This document shows, in pieces, positions 19,826-28,355 of a stretch of DNA of 64,000 nucleotides. The position numbers were made by a program, and so were the translations under genes. The notes beneath the pieces were generated by a model, which saw only the letters and a list, made by a program, of their open reading frames with translations, was not told the DNA's origin and made no database searches. Numbering within the stretch: the stretch's first letter is position 1; each line of letters starts with the position of its first letter. The DNA lies in assembly GCF_021729885.1 (NCBI RefSeq), contig NZ_CP063401.1, positions 1,364,001-1,428,000 of the forward strand, given 5' to 3'. This DNA comes from Devosia sp. SL43. Its GTDB lineage: Bacteria > Pseudomonadota > Alphaproteobacteria > Rhizobiales > Devosiaceae.

Positions 19826-20360
19826 ACTAAAGGCCCTGCTGGGCGACAACAAAGGCGTATCGGCTGTCGAATTTGCACTCATCGTGCCGGTCATCCTCAT
19901 TCTGCTGATCGGAATGGTGGATCTCAATGAGGCTCTCACAATCCACCGCAAGCTACGCCAGGTCACGTCGACGATCGCGGACCTGACCGCACAACAGAGC
20001 GAATTGACAGCCAGCACCGTAGCGTTGACCCTTCAGGGTGCCGCATCTCTGCTGGCTCCCTACGATCGATCGAGCCTGCAGCTCGTACTGACAGTCATTT
20101 CAATAGATGACAATGCGCAGACGGTGGCCTGGTCCATGGCCTACCAGGCAGTTGCTGAAGAGGCAGGCGCCACGCCGCTTTTCCCCGCGCCAGAAGATCT
20201 CGCCTTGGCCGGGGTGCAAATGGTCGCCGTCCGTGCTGACTACGAATTTACCACCGTTTTCGGTGCGCTGACTAAGGTGTTTTCCGGTCGTGAGGGCTAT
20301 GCCATGAGTGACCAGATGTATGAGCGCCCGCGAACGAGTGACGAGATCGTGCTGCAGTAG
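19812..20360 (+). CDS. TadE-like pseudopilin (second copy)
   Basis: A 182-residue protein with NKGVSAVEFALIVPVILILL, again the Gly-x4-Glu TadE motif at the N-terminal helix, followed by an extracytoplasmic domain. The start (MNHSRLKALLG) lies inside the end of the previous gene. Together with the other two genes it makes a pseudopilin set, but the core Tad machinery (TadA ATPase, TadB/C, CpaC secretin, prepilin peptidase) is not in this window. Confidence 0.82.
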   Translation: MNHSRLKALLGDNKGVSAVEFALIVPVILILLIGMVDLNEALTIHRKLRQVTSTIADLTAQQSELTASTVALTLQGAASLLAPYDRSSLQLVLTVISIDDNAQTVAWSMAYQAVAEEAGATPLFPAPEDLALAGVQMVAVRADYEFTTVFGALTKVFSGREGYAMSDQMYERPRTSDEIVLQ

Positions 20361-20361
20361 T

Positions 20362-20925
20362 TCAGCCGCCCTTGCTGCTCTGATAAAGTTTCCACGCCCA
20401 GCCGAACAAGCTCAGCGCAAAAATCACGAGCAGCACGCCACCGAAGATCACACCGATCGACGCGCTAATCAGCGGGAAGAACAGGAACACCAATCCAAGC
20501 AGGATGTAGGAAAGGCCCGACAGCACCACCGGCCAGATTCGCGCGTAGTGTTCGCGTTCACGGGTGATCACCACGACCTGCATCAAGCCGACAATCAGCG
20601 CCGCAATGCCGACGATGCTGGAAAGGAAAGTGACTGTGAGAATGGTTGCGATCAGCGGGCTGATCAGGATCAGGACGCCCAGGATCAAGGACAGCGCGTT
20701 GGCCACCACGTCGAACCAGTAGTTGCCGCTCTTGCCGCCACCAAAGGTGAGGCTCCACAGACCAAGCGCGCCATCGATGACCAGAAGGATGCCGCCGGCC
20801 AGCACGAGCACCGTCAGCGCTTCTCCCGGCCAGATGACCGCATACAAGCCCGCCAGCAGCATGAGCGCGCCGCGCAGAGCCGTCGCCAGGGCAAATCGCC
20901 GTTTCGTTTCAGCAGACACAGTCAT
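20362..20925 (-). CDS. HdeD family membrane protein (DUF308)
   Basis: A 187-residue protein with six predicted membrane helices in the DUF308/HdeD pattern, including ALRGALMLLAGLYAVIWPGEA and LSYILLGLVFLFFPL. In E. coli HdeD belongs to the acid-resistance island, but most homologues are of unknown function. It converges on the TadE operon, with stop codons one base apart. Confidence 0.85.
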   Translation of the reverse strand: MTVSAETKRRFALATALRGALMLLAGLYAVIWPGEALTVLVLAGGILLVIDGALGLWSLTFGGGKSGNYWFDVVANALSLILGVLILISPLIATILTVTFLSSIVGIAALIVGLMQVVVITREREHYARIWPVVLSGLSYILLGLVFLFFPLISASIGVIFGGVLLVIFALSLFGWAWKLYQSSKGG

Positions 20926-21097
20926 CGTCGTCTCCGTTGTGCGGTACTTGTCGAGCTTAGCTCAGCCTCCCGCGGAGCCAAAGGGCATACCGCTTCAGAT
21001 TCTCTATAGGCTCTCGCCCAATTTGTTGATTGCGGCGCGGCTGATGCCGTGGTCTTAGACCGGTTCAATCGAGGCCCGCCATAAGGCGGTTTGCGTA

Positions 21098-22291
21098 ATG
21101 TCTCTACCCCTGCTCGCCCTTTTCCTTGCGGCGTTTGCCTTTGGCACCACCGAATTCGTCATCGCCGGCGTGTTGCCGCAGGTCGCCGATGGTTTGGCGG
21201 TCACCATTCCGGTCGCCGGATACCTGGTCTCAGGCTACGCCATTGGCATCGCGCTCGGCGGACCGCTGCTGACCTTTGCCACGACCAATGTGGCACGCCG
21301 CACCCTGTTGCTGGGCCTGATCGCCGTCTTCACCATAGGCCAGGTGGCTTGTGCGCTTGCGCCGACATTCTCCGCCATGCTGGCCCTGCGTGTGCTGACC
21401 GCCATCGCCCATGGCAGCTTCTTTGGCATCGCCATGGTCGTTGCGACCGGTCTGGTCGCCCCAGAGCGTCGCGGCTTTGCCGTCGCCTTGATCCTGTCCG
21501 GCCTCACCGTATCCAATGTCATTGGCGTGCCGCTCGGCGCCGCCATCGGCAACTATCTGGGTTGGCGCGCCACATTCTGGGCCATGGGCACGCTGGGTCT
21601 GCTGGCCAGCCTGGCCATCGTGCTCTGGGTGCCGGGCACCAGGAATGCCGTCGCTGCCCGCCCTGATTTTCGGCACGAGGTGCGCGTGCTGGGCCGCCAA
21701 CAGGCCTGGACCTCACTGGTCCTCATGCTGATGCTTATGCTCGGCCAGTTCGTACCCTTCACCTATATTGCGCCACTGCTGCAGGAAGTGACTGGCCTCG
21801 ACGCAGCCTGGATTCCGTGGGTGTTGCTGCTCAATGGCGTCGGCTCGACAGTCGGTGTGTTCATCGGCGGAAGGCTGGCCGATTGGAAACTGATGCCGTC
21901 GTTGATCGCCATGCTGGCCCTGCAGGTCGCGGCACTATTGATGCTGTATCTGGCGAGCCCCTACCCGATTCCGATGGTCTTTGCCGTCTTCGTCTGGGGT
22001 GCGCTCAACTTTGCCATCGGCACGCCGATCCAGACCCGCATCCTCAGCTGGACCGCCGATGCGCCGAGCCTGGCCTCATCGCTGATCCCGTCTGGCTTCA
22101 ATATCGGCATTGCCCTCGCTGCCTTTATCGGCGCGACCATGCTCAATGCCGGCCTCGGTTACCGCAGCTTGCCCCTGCTTGGCGCCGCAGCACTGGCAGT
22201 TGCCGTGATCGTTGCCTTCATCTCCTATAGCTGGGAGAAACGCAGCCGCGACGTACCGCCAGTGCCGACGAACGCCATCGCGGCGGAGTAG
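21098..22291 (+). CDS. MFS transporter, DHA1 family (AraJ/YdhP-type), copy 1
   Basis: A 397-residue protein with 12 hydrophobic segments. It opens with LALFLAAFAFGTTEFVIAGVLPQVA, the DHA1 signature, and has GYAIGIALGGPLL (motif A region) and a conserved PERRGFAVALILSG. These are drug/sugar efflux permeases. The gene 8 nt downstream encodes a close paralogue. The substrate is unknown. Confidence 0.88.
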   Translation: MSLPLLALFLAAFAFGTTEFVIAGVLPQVADGLAVTIPVAGYLVSGYAIGIALGGPLLTFATTNVARRTLLLGLIAVFTIGQVACALAPTFSAMLALRVLTAIAHGSFFGIAMVVATGLVAPERRGFAVALILSGLTVSNVIGVPLGAAIGNYLGWRATFWAMGTLGLLASLAIVLWVPGTRNAVAARPDFRHEVRVLGRQQAWTSLVLMLMLMLGQFVPFTYIAPLLQEVTGLDAAWIPWVLLLNGVGSTVGVFIGGRLADWKLMPSLIAMLALQVAALLMLYLASPYPIPMVFAVFVWGALNFAIGTPIQTRILSWTADAPSLASSLIPSGFNIGIALAAFIGATMLNAGLGYRSLPLLGAAALAVAVIVAFISYSWEKRSRDVPPVPTNAIAAE

Positions 22292-22299
22292 AGGTCCAT

Positions 22300-23460
22300 A
22301 TGCCCATCGCAGTCTATGCCCTTGCTCTGATGGCTTTTTCCATTGGCACGACTGAGTTCATCGTTTCGGGCATCCTGCCGGCCATCTCGTCCGATTTGTC
22401 GGTCAGCATTCCCACCGCCGGCCTGCTGGTCAGCGGCTATGCGGCGGGGGTCGCGGTCGGCGGGCCGATCCTGGCGCTACTGACGGCGCGGTTTCCCGCG
22501 AAGCCGATGATTTTGCTGCTCGGATTGATCTTTGCCATCGGCCAGTTGCTGTGTGCCATCGCGCCGGACTACGGCCTGCTGATGGGTGCAAGGCTGATTT
22601 CGGCATGTGGCCACGGCGTGTTCTTCGGGCTGGGCAGCGTGGCGGTCTCCAAATTGGTGCCGGAACATCGCCGGGGAGCGGCCTTGTCCCTGTTCGTCGG
22701 CGGCATCACCGTCGCCAACATTCTCGGCCTTCCAGCGGGCACGGCCATCGGCAATGCTTTCGGCTGGCGGGCCAGCTTCCTGTGCATCGCCGTCATGGCC
22801 TTGCTGGCTGTGGCCGCCATCGCCTTGGTCCTGCCGGGCGTCAAGGGAGAGCCCGAGCCGGAAGCGCCGCTGGCGTTGCAGGCGGTCCAACTCCGGCATC
22901 CACAGGTCTGGACCTCGTATTTCACCATCGCCATCGTCATGGTCGGTTCGGTTAGTCTGGGCACGTTCCAGGTGCCGCTGCTGATTGAGATTACCCGGAT
23001 CGACCCCGCCACCGTGCCGCTGTTCCTGCTACTGGGCGGCGCAGGATCGGTTGTCGGCATCTTCATCGGCGGGCGGCTGGCCGACTGGCGACCGCTCGAT
23101 GCGCTGTTCGGCATTCTGCTGGCGCAGATTGCCAGCTATCTGGCGGTGATGGCGTCGACCACCAACCCCTGGGCGATGGGCATCAGCCTGTTCGCTTCTG
23201 CCGCGACCGGACTGGCCTTCAGCACGCCAACCCAGGTCCGCATCCTCAACGCAGCCAGGGCCGCGCCCAATCTCGCCTCGACCTTCATTTCGACCGCCTA
23301 CAATGTCGGCATTGCCGGCGGTGCATTCCTGGGCGCCGTACTGCTCAACAGCGGCATGAGTTACGCCACCATGCCGGTCGTCGGCATCGTCTGCAGCAGC
23401 CTGGCGGCATTGATGGCGCTTGCCTCGTGGGTGTCCGAACGCCGCCCGGCGCTCGCTTAG
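22300..23460 (+). CDS. MFS transporter, DHA1 family, copy 2
   Basis: A 386-residue paralogue of the preceding transporter, with the same ordered motifs (FSIGTTEFIVSGILPAIS, GYAAGVAVGGPIL, EHRRGAALSLFVGGITVAN). GAGGT precedes the ATG. Two tandem permeases of the same family suggest a duplication followed by divergence. They could also act as a heteromeric pair, but MFS proteins normally work as monomers. The stop overlaps the yqeY-like gene on the opposite strand. Confidence 0.88.
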   Translation: MPIAVYALALMAFSIGTTEFIVSGILPAISSDLSVSIPTAGLLVSGYAAGVAVGGPILALLTARFPAKPMILLLGLIFAIGQLLCAIAPDYGLLMGARLISACGHGVFFGLGSVAVSKLVPEHRRGAALSLFVGGITVANILGLPAGTAIGNAFGWRASFLCIAVMALLAVAAIALVLPGVKGEPEPEAPLALQAVQLRHPQVWTSYFTIAIVMVGSVSLGTFQVPLLIEITRIDPATVPLFLLLGGAGSVVGIFIGGRLADWRPLDALFGILLAQIASYLAVMASTTNPWAMGISLFASAATGLAFSTPTQVRILNAARAAPNLASTFISTAYNVGIAGGAFLGAVLLNSGMSYATMPVVGIVCSSLAALMALASWVSERRPALA

Positions 23461-23906
23461 GCGAGGGCAGCCTTCACCTTGCCGCTGGCCTTACCGAAGT
23501 CGATGCGGCCCGGATAGTCGAGCTTGAGCTGGGCGATGACCTTGCCCATGTCCTTGGCGCCTGCCGCGCCAGTCGTGGCGATTGCCGCCTTGATGGCGGC
23601 CTCAACCTCGTCGTCGGTCAATCCCTTTGGCAGGAACTCGTTGAGGATGTCGATCTCTTCCTTTTCCACCGTCGCCAGGTCGGCACGGCCGGCCTGCGCA
23701 TAGATGGCGAAGCTCTCTTCGCGCTGCTTCACCATCTTCTGGACGATGGTCAGAATCTCTTCATTGGTCGCCGGCCCGCGATTCTCGGTGCGGATGGCGA
23801 TGTCCTTGTCCTTGATCGCTGCCGTAATGGCCCGGAGCGTCGCGGTGCGGCGCTGATCACGGGCCTTGAGGGCGGTCTTGAGGCCTTCGCTGAACTGTTC
23901 GCGCAT
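23457..23906 (-). CDS. GatB/YqeY domain protein
   Basis: A 149-residue protein consisting of a YqeY domain: MREQFSEGLKTALKARDQRR, then the KQREESFAIYAQAGRADLA motif and LPKGLTDDEVEAAI, ending in the KGKVKAAL-type helix typical of the family. The domain is related to the tRNA-binding tail of GatB, but free-standing YqeY has no proven function. It is divergent from carA, an arrangement common in Rhizobiales. Confidence 0.92.
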   Translation of the reverse strand: MREQFSEGLKTALKARDQRRTATLRAITAAIKDKDIAIRTENRGPATNEEILTIVQKMVKQREESFAIYAQAGRADLATVEKEEIDILNEFLPKGLTDDEVEAAIKAAIATTGAAGAKDMGKVIAQLKLDYPGRIDFGKASGKVKAALA

Positions 23907-24041
23907 GGGTTTTCGTCCTCTTGCTATGCGTTTTGTTGGCCCCATATAGGCACAATAAGCCGGCTCCGCCACTTGCGCTGCCGCGTTTGGGCTTCTAATA
24001 CGAGGCCTCAATCGACATGACCCAATCCTTGGAGGCCCACC

Positions 24042-25247
24042 GTGACCGGCTGGCAGCAATCCCCCGCGACCGCCCTTCTGATCCTTGCAGACGGTACGCG
24101 CCTGGAAGGCCGCGGTATCGGTGCGATCGGCCACGCGGCCGGCGAAGTGTGCTTCAACACCGCCATGACCGGTTATCAGGAAGTCCTCACGGACCCATCC
24201 TATGCCGGCCAGATCATTACCTTCACCTTTCCCCATATCGGCAATGTCGGTACCAATGACGAGGACATCGAGACGGTCAACATGGCCGCGCTTTCGGGCG
24301 TCCGTGGCGTTGTGCTCAAGGCCGATATCACCAATCCGTCTAACTACCGTGCTGCCGAAAAGCTCGATGCCTGGCTCAAGAAGCGCAACATCGTGGGCAT
24401 CACCGGCATCGACACCCGCGCCCTGACTGCCCAGATCCGCGAGCATGGCATGCCCAATGGCGTCATTGCCCACGAACCGACCGGCATGTTCGATGAAGGC
24501 TCGATCATGGCTGAGCTCAGGGCCTTTCCGGGCCTTGAAGGGCTCGACCTGGCCAAGGAAGTCACCACCGCCCAGACCTATCACTGGGACCAGACTGGCT
24601 GGGAATGGGACAAGGGCTACGGCAAGGTCGAGAACCCCGATTTCCACATCGTGGCCATCGACTACGGCGCCAAGCGCAACATCCTGCGCTGCCTTGCCGA
24701 CCAGGGCGCCAAGGTCACCGTGGTTCCGGCAACGGCGACCGCGGCCGATGTGCTGTCGCACAATCCCGATGGCATCTTCCTCAGCAACGGCCCGGGCGAC
24801 CCGGCCGCGACCGGCAAGTATGCCGTGCCGACGATCCAGAAGCTGATGGAAACAGGCAAGCCTGTGTTTGGCATCTGCCTCGGCCACCAGTTGCTCGGCC
24901 TCGCATTGGGCGGCACGACGTCCAAGATGCATCAGGGGCATCACGGCGCCAACCATCCGGTCAAGGACCTGACGACGGGCAAGGTTGAAATCACCTCGAT
25001 GAACCACGGCTTTGCCGTGGACAAGGCAAGCCTTCCGGCTGGCGTGACCGAGACCCACATCTCGCTGTTCGACCAGTCCAACGCCGGTCTCAGCGTCGAC
25101 GGCAAGCCGATCTTCTCGGTGCAGTACCACCCCGAAGCCAGCCCCGGCCCGCGCGACAGCCACTACCTGTTCACGCGCTTCATGAATCATGTCCGCGCCC
25201 AAAAGGGCATGGACGCCAAGCCCGAACACGCCGCACCCGCGGCGTGA
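24042..25247 (+). CDS. carA: Carbamoyl-phosphate synthase small subunit
   Basis: A 401-residue glutaminase subunit. The N-terminal domain carries GEVCFNTAMTGYQEVLTDPS and the C-terminal class I amidotransferase domain has the catalytic Cys in VFGICLGHQLLGLALGG and His/Glu in QYHPEASPGPRD. It supplies ammonia from glutamine to CarB for carbamoyl phosphate, feeding arginine and pyrimidine synthesis. The GTG at 24042 has GGAGG at 24031-24035. An upstream ATG at 24017 is out of frame. carB lies about 20 kb away in this window. Confidence 0.97.
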   Translation: MTGWQQSPATALLILADGTRLEGRGIGAIGHAAGEVCFNTAMTGYQEVLTDPSYAGQIITFTFPHIGNVGTNDEDIETVNMAALSGVRGVVLKADITNPSNYRAAEKLDAWLKKRNIVGITGIDTRALTAQIREHGMPNGVIAHEPTGMFDEGSIMAELRAFPGLEGLDLAKEVTTAQTYHWDQTGWEWDKGYGKVENPDFHIVAIDYGAKRNILRCLADQGAKVTVVPATATAADVLSHNPDGIFLSNGPGDPAATGKYAVPTIQKLMETGKPVFGICLGHQLLGLALGGTTSKMHQGHHGANHPVKDLTTGKVEITSMNHGFAVDKASLPAGVTETHISLFDQSNAGLSVDGKPIFSVQYHPEASPGPRDSHYLFTRFMNHVRAQKGMDAKPEHAAPAA

Positions 25248-25250
25248 ACC

Positions 25251-26039
25251 ATGGCGGGCCATGGTGAATACCACCTGACGCCGAGGAGCCTCGTCGGAGA
25301 GCGCTTTGGCCCAGATGTATTTGGCGATGTCAGCATCGCGTTGATCGGCTATTGCCCGCCGCCAAAGGCCATTGATGACTACGCGCCCCAGCGTGTCACC
25401 GACCAGCATTTCATCCACGTCTCGCCTGACAGCGTCCGGATTCTGAGCCATGGCGGGCGCCGGTTTCTGTCGCTGGCGCATGTCTATGGCGGCCCCGTTT
25501 CTTCGGCGACGGTGGAAGAACTGGCCTACTACGGCATCGAGACCATCCTTGCCTATGGCCTGGCCGGTGGACTGGGGACCAAAGGTCTTGTCATGGGTGA
25601 CTTCTACCGTGTCGATGACGCACATGGGTTCGATGGTACAACGCCGCACTACAGCGGGGATAAGATTGTCTCTGCCGATGAGGGACTGCGGACAACGATT
25701 GCCGGCCTATGGCCAAGCATGACCGGCGTTCAGGCCGGAACGGGCGACGCCATCTATCGCGAAAGCGATGCGCTATTGGACGGCTATCGGGCTGCCGGCT
25801 GTGACATCGTCAATCTTGATTCGGCGCATCTGTTTGCGGCATCGCTGGCCAATAGCGCTGGCCGCAGAATTCGCACGATTCAGTGCGGCGTTCTCTCCGA
25901 CATCGTCAGCGGCAACGCCCAGTCCGAGAGCACATTGGGCACCATGCTGTCGGCGACCGGTGCTACCGGCCTCAATCCATTGGAAAGGACGGGCGAAATC
26001 GTCCGCTTCTACATCGAGACACTGGCGCCGCGCCTCTAG
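25251..26039 (+). CDS. Nucleoside phosphorylase-like protein (uridine phosphorylase fold)
   Basis: A 262-residue protein of the PNP/UDP phosphorylase superfamily. ETILAYGLAGGLGTKGLVMGDFYRVDDAHG corresponds to the strand and loop seen in family members, and the C-terminal CDIVNLDSAHLFAAS segment fits the ribose/base-binding region. The catalytic details are not standard enough to name the substrate. It begins 3 nt after carA, so a pyrimidine-related role is plausible by context. Confidence 0.65.
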   Translation: MAGHGEYHLTPRSLVGERFGPDVFGDVSIALIGYCPPPKAIDDYAPQRVTDQHFIHVSPDSVRILSHGGRRFLSLAHVYGGPVSSATVEELAYYGIETILAYGLAGGLGTKGLVMGDFYRVDDAHGFDGTTPHYSGDKIVSADEGLRTTIAGLWPSMTGVQAGTGDAIYRESDALLDGYRAAGCDIVNLDSAHLFAASLANSAGRRIRTIQCGVLSDIVSGNAQSESTLGTMLSATGATGLNPLERTGEIVRFYIETLAPRL

Positions 26040-26845
26040 ATTGGCTCCACGACCTTCTCCGGCCGGCAGCTCCCGGCGGCAGGGATGCCGTAGCCGAGGT
26101 CGAAGCCCAGCTTACGGAAGTCCGCGCTCGGTGGCGTCAGCGCCCGGGGGACTGCGGGCCGCGAGGGCATGACGGCGACGTCGTTGCCCGTGCCGACCGA
26201 ATCGATGGCCGAGACCATGGCCGGGTCGTCGAGCAGTTCTTCTAGGCCGGCCCATTTGGTCCAGGCGCCGGCATAGCAGGCGGCGCGGGCGCCGATCTGT
26301 TGCTCGAGTGCGGGCCTGGCTGCGGCATCGAGCGCCGCCAGCTCGTCATAGGCCTTGACTGCCGCCAGCACATGGTGGCCGTAGGCCAGGCCGATCAGGT
26401 AGCCCTCGGCCTTATGCCCCTGCTCGGGGAAGGCCGAAACCAGGTCGGCATAACGCGTCATGTCGACATAAACCGTGCTGTCGTCGGGGCAGTAGAAGGT
26501 GCCGACGTCCGAACCAGCCATACCGCAGCCCAGCTCACGGCTCGACGGCACCATCTTGAGGGCGACCGGCGGGTAGTAGACGGCGGCGCTGCGGAAGGCG
26601 CGTTCCCAGAAGCCATTGGCCTCCCGCTCGACGGCACCAACCAGATCCTCTGGCGTGCCCTCGCCGGCCTTGATCGCCTCGAGGGCGGTCAGCGTCGTAT
26701 GCGGCAGCGGTTCGGCCACCTGCCCGGTCAGCACCGTGACCGGATTGATGCCGAAAATCATGACCACGACCACGCTCAGCGCGGTCGCGCCGGAAAAGCC
26801 GAAGCGCCGCACGTGCGGCATTACGCTGTCGGGGATACCCAGCAC
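26036..26845 (-). CDS. Degenerate paralogue of neutral zinc metallopeptidase (catalytic residues lost)
   Basis: A 269-residue protein with the same layout as its neighbour: N-terminal membrane segment (GATALSVVVVMIFGI), a GTFYCPDDSTVYVDM strand and an ARAACYAGAWTKWAG segment. Aligning to the neighbour, the HEVGHH site becomes LAYGHH (His to Leu at 153, Glu to Ala at 154), and the downstream ELQAD becomes GARAA (Glu to Gly at 185, Asp to Ala at 189). The remaining fold, including GHH and CYAG, is kept. It probably cannot hydrolyse peptides by the standard mechanism and may be a binding or regulatory partner. The start is 23 nt after the neighbour's stop. Confidence 0.75.
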   Translation of the reverse strand: MLGIPDSVMPHVRRFGFSGATALSVVVVMIFGINPVTVLTGQVAEPLPHTTLTALEAIKAGEGTPEDLVGAVEREANGFWERAFRSAAVYYPPVALKMVPSSRELGCGMAGSDVGTFYCPDDSTVYVDMTRYADLVSAFPEQGHKAEGYLIGLAYGHHVLAAVKAYDELAALDAAARPALEQQIGARAACYAGAWTKWAGLEELLDDPAMVSAIDSVGTGNDVAVMPSRPAVPRALTPPSADFRKLGFDLGYGIPAAGSCRPEKVVEPI

Positions 26846-26868
26846 TGTTCAGTCCGTCGCTTGTATCG

Positions 26869-27792
26869 TTACACGTTGCCCGAGAACGTATCACAATCAC
26901 CTGGATTGCCAGAAGTATAACCGCGTTCGAACCAGGTTTTGCGTTGGGCCGACGTGCCGTGGTTGAAGGTTTTCGGGACGGCAAAGCCCTGCATGCGCTT
27001 CTGCAGCGTATCGTCGCCGATCTGGTTGGCGGCGTTGAGGGCTTCCTCGATGTCGCCATTGTCGAGCAGGTCTTCCTGGCCGGCATAGTTGGCCCAGACA
27101 CCGGCATAGCAATCGGCCTGCAGCTCGACGCGGACCGAATAGGCATTGGCCTCTTCCTGGCTCATGCTGGCGCGGCGCTGGTTGAACTCGGGCAGCACGC
27201 CGGTGATGTTCTGGATGTGGTGACCCACCTCGTGCGCCAGCACGTAGGCTTGGGCGAAATCGCCCGGCGCGCCAAACTGCTCGCGCAACTGATCGTAGAA
27301 GCTCAGGTCGATATAGACCTTCTGGTCGCCAGGGCAATAGAACGGGCCCGTGCTCGAATCGGCGGCGCCGCAGGCCGTATCGACCTGATTGCTGAACAAC
27401 ACGACCTTGGGGGCGGGATAGGTCTCATTCTGCTGGGCAAAGACGCCGCCCCACAGGTCTTCGGTTTCCTTGACCACCACGCCGACGAAGTCTCGCAGTT
27501 CGGACTGCTCGCCAGTGGTGGGAACCTGGCTCGATGAATTGGCCGTCGTGCCGGAGTTGGTGCTGCCGGTCAGCATGTCCAGTGGATTGGTGCCCGTCAC
27601 CAGCCAGATCAGCCCGAGCACCACGACGATGCCCAGGATGCTGCCCATGCCGCCGCGCGCGCCACCGCCTGTTGGCAGCCGGACGCCGCCACGATTGCCG
27701 AACGGGCTACCGCCGAGCCCCCCAAGTCCACCGCCGGTCTGGCCGCGACGATCCTCGATGTTCGAACTCTGCTGCCTGCCGCGCCATTTCAT
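26869..27792 (-). CDS. Neutral zinc metallopeptidase (YpfJ/KPN_02809 family)
   Basis: A 307-residue protein. A Gly/Arg-rich N-terminus leads into one membrane helix at about residues 50-65. The domain holds GPFYCPGDQKVYIDL, then the gluzincin-type VLAHEVGHHIQNITG (His187-Glu188, His191) and a downstream VELQADCYAGVWANYAG with Glu223 as likely third ligand. The family contains predicted zinc metallopeptidases with unknown substrates. A catalytically altered paralogue follows immediately. Confidence 0.9.
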   Translation of the reverse strand: MKWRGRQQSSNIEDRRGQTGGGLGGLGGSPFGNRGGVRLPTGGGARGGMGSILGIVVVLGLIWLVTGTNPLDMLTGSTNSGTTANSSSQVPTTGEQSELRDFVGVVVKETEDLWGGVFAQQNETYPAPKVVLFSNQVDTACGAADSSTGPFYCPGDQKVYIDLSFYDQLREQFGAPGDFAQAYVLAHEVGHHIQNITGVLPEFNQRRASMSQEEANAYSVRVELQADCYAGVWANYAGQEDLLDNGDIEEALNAANQIGDDTLQKRMQGFAVPKTFNHGTSAQRKTWFERGYTSGNPGDCDTFSGNV

Positions 27793-27908
27793 GGATGTAT
27801 TCTCCGGTTGCCTTAAGCATTAGCAACAAGCCGGGCCGATGCAAACGGTTCCGCTGTGCGGACGTGTAGAAGCGCCGCCTGTGACGCGGTTGTCGAATGG
27901 TGGGCAGA

Positions 27909-28140
27909 CCCCGAGACGGCTTTCGCCTCTGAGTTTAGTTTTTATTGAGACGGAAGCCGTCTCGGGGTGCCGGTTTTTGGAACGTTTCCGGCGGCGGGAA
28001 GTCATAGCAACCCACGGCCGAAACGCGAACCTGTGGGAGAAGGCAAAATCCCCACCCGGCTCACCTCACCACTGTTCGCCTGCAGGCCGCCGTGTGGGGT
28101 GATGAGGGGAGTGTACGGGAGGATTTGGGGGTGGGGATAA
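27909..28140. repeat. Composite palindromic intergenic repeat, copy 1
   Basis: A perfect 14-bp inverted repeat (CCCCGAGACGGCTT at 27909-27922, AAGCCGTCTCGGGG at 27954-27967) includes GGCTTTCGCCTC. About 80 bp later a second, imperfect stem begins (ATCCCCACCC), and the element ends with TTGGGGGTGGGGATAA at 28125-28140. A diverged copy with the same parts lies at 43610-43858. No coding potential was seen. Confidence 0.6.
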
Positions 28141-28169
28141 GAGGGATAAGTTGGGGTTTCAAGTGTGTG

Positions 28170-28324
28170 GCCCACCCCCACCTAGTTTCGCTACGGCCCT
28201 ATGGACCTAGCTGCACTACCCCCCATCTAGGGGGAGGTGTCCGCTCCACTCTTGGAGCGCGATCGAGTCTCAACCACCAGGCGCACCTCCCCACTTGAAG
28301 GGGGAGGCTGGGAGGGGGGTGGGC
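28170..28324. repeat. Long inverted repeat with nested hairpins
   Basis: GCCCACCCCC (28170-28179) pairs with GGGGGTGGGC (28315-28324). Inside are CCCCC/GGGGG, CGCTCCA/TTGGAGCG-like and CCTCCCC/GGGGAGG stems. This kind of element is typical of intergenic palindromic repeats in GC-rich alphaproteobacteria. The whole 27793-28537 gap holds no gene. Confidence 0.55.
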
Positions 28325-28355
28325 AACGAGCACCAATATCCCGCACTGTCACAAA

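Noticed and set aside
24017..24041. ATG at 24017 as alternative start of carA
   Set aside because: It is out of frame with the conserved carA sequence. The GTG at 24042 has a GGAGG ribosome-binding site.
23907..25649. Minus-strand reading frame extending the yqeY frame upstream across carA
   Set aside because: The extension runs antisense to carA, and the YqeY family starts at 23906. It is a compositional artefact.
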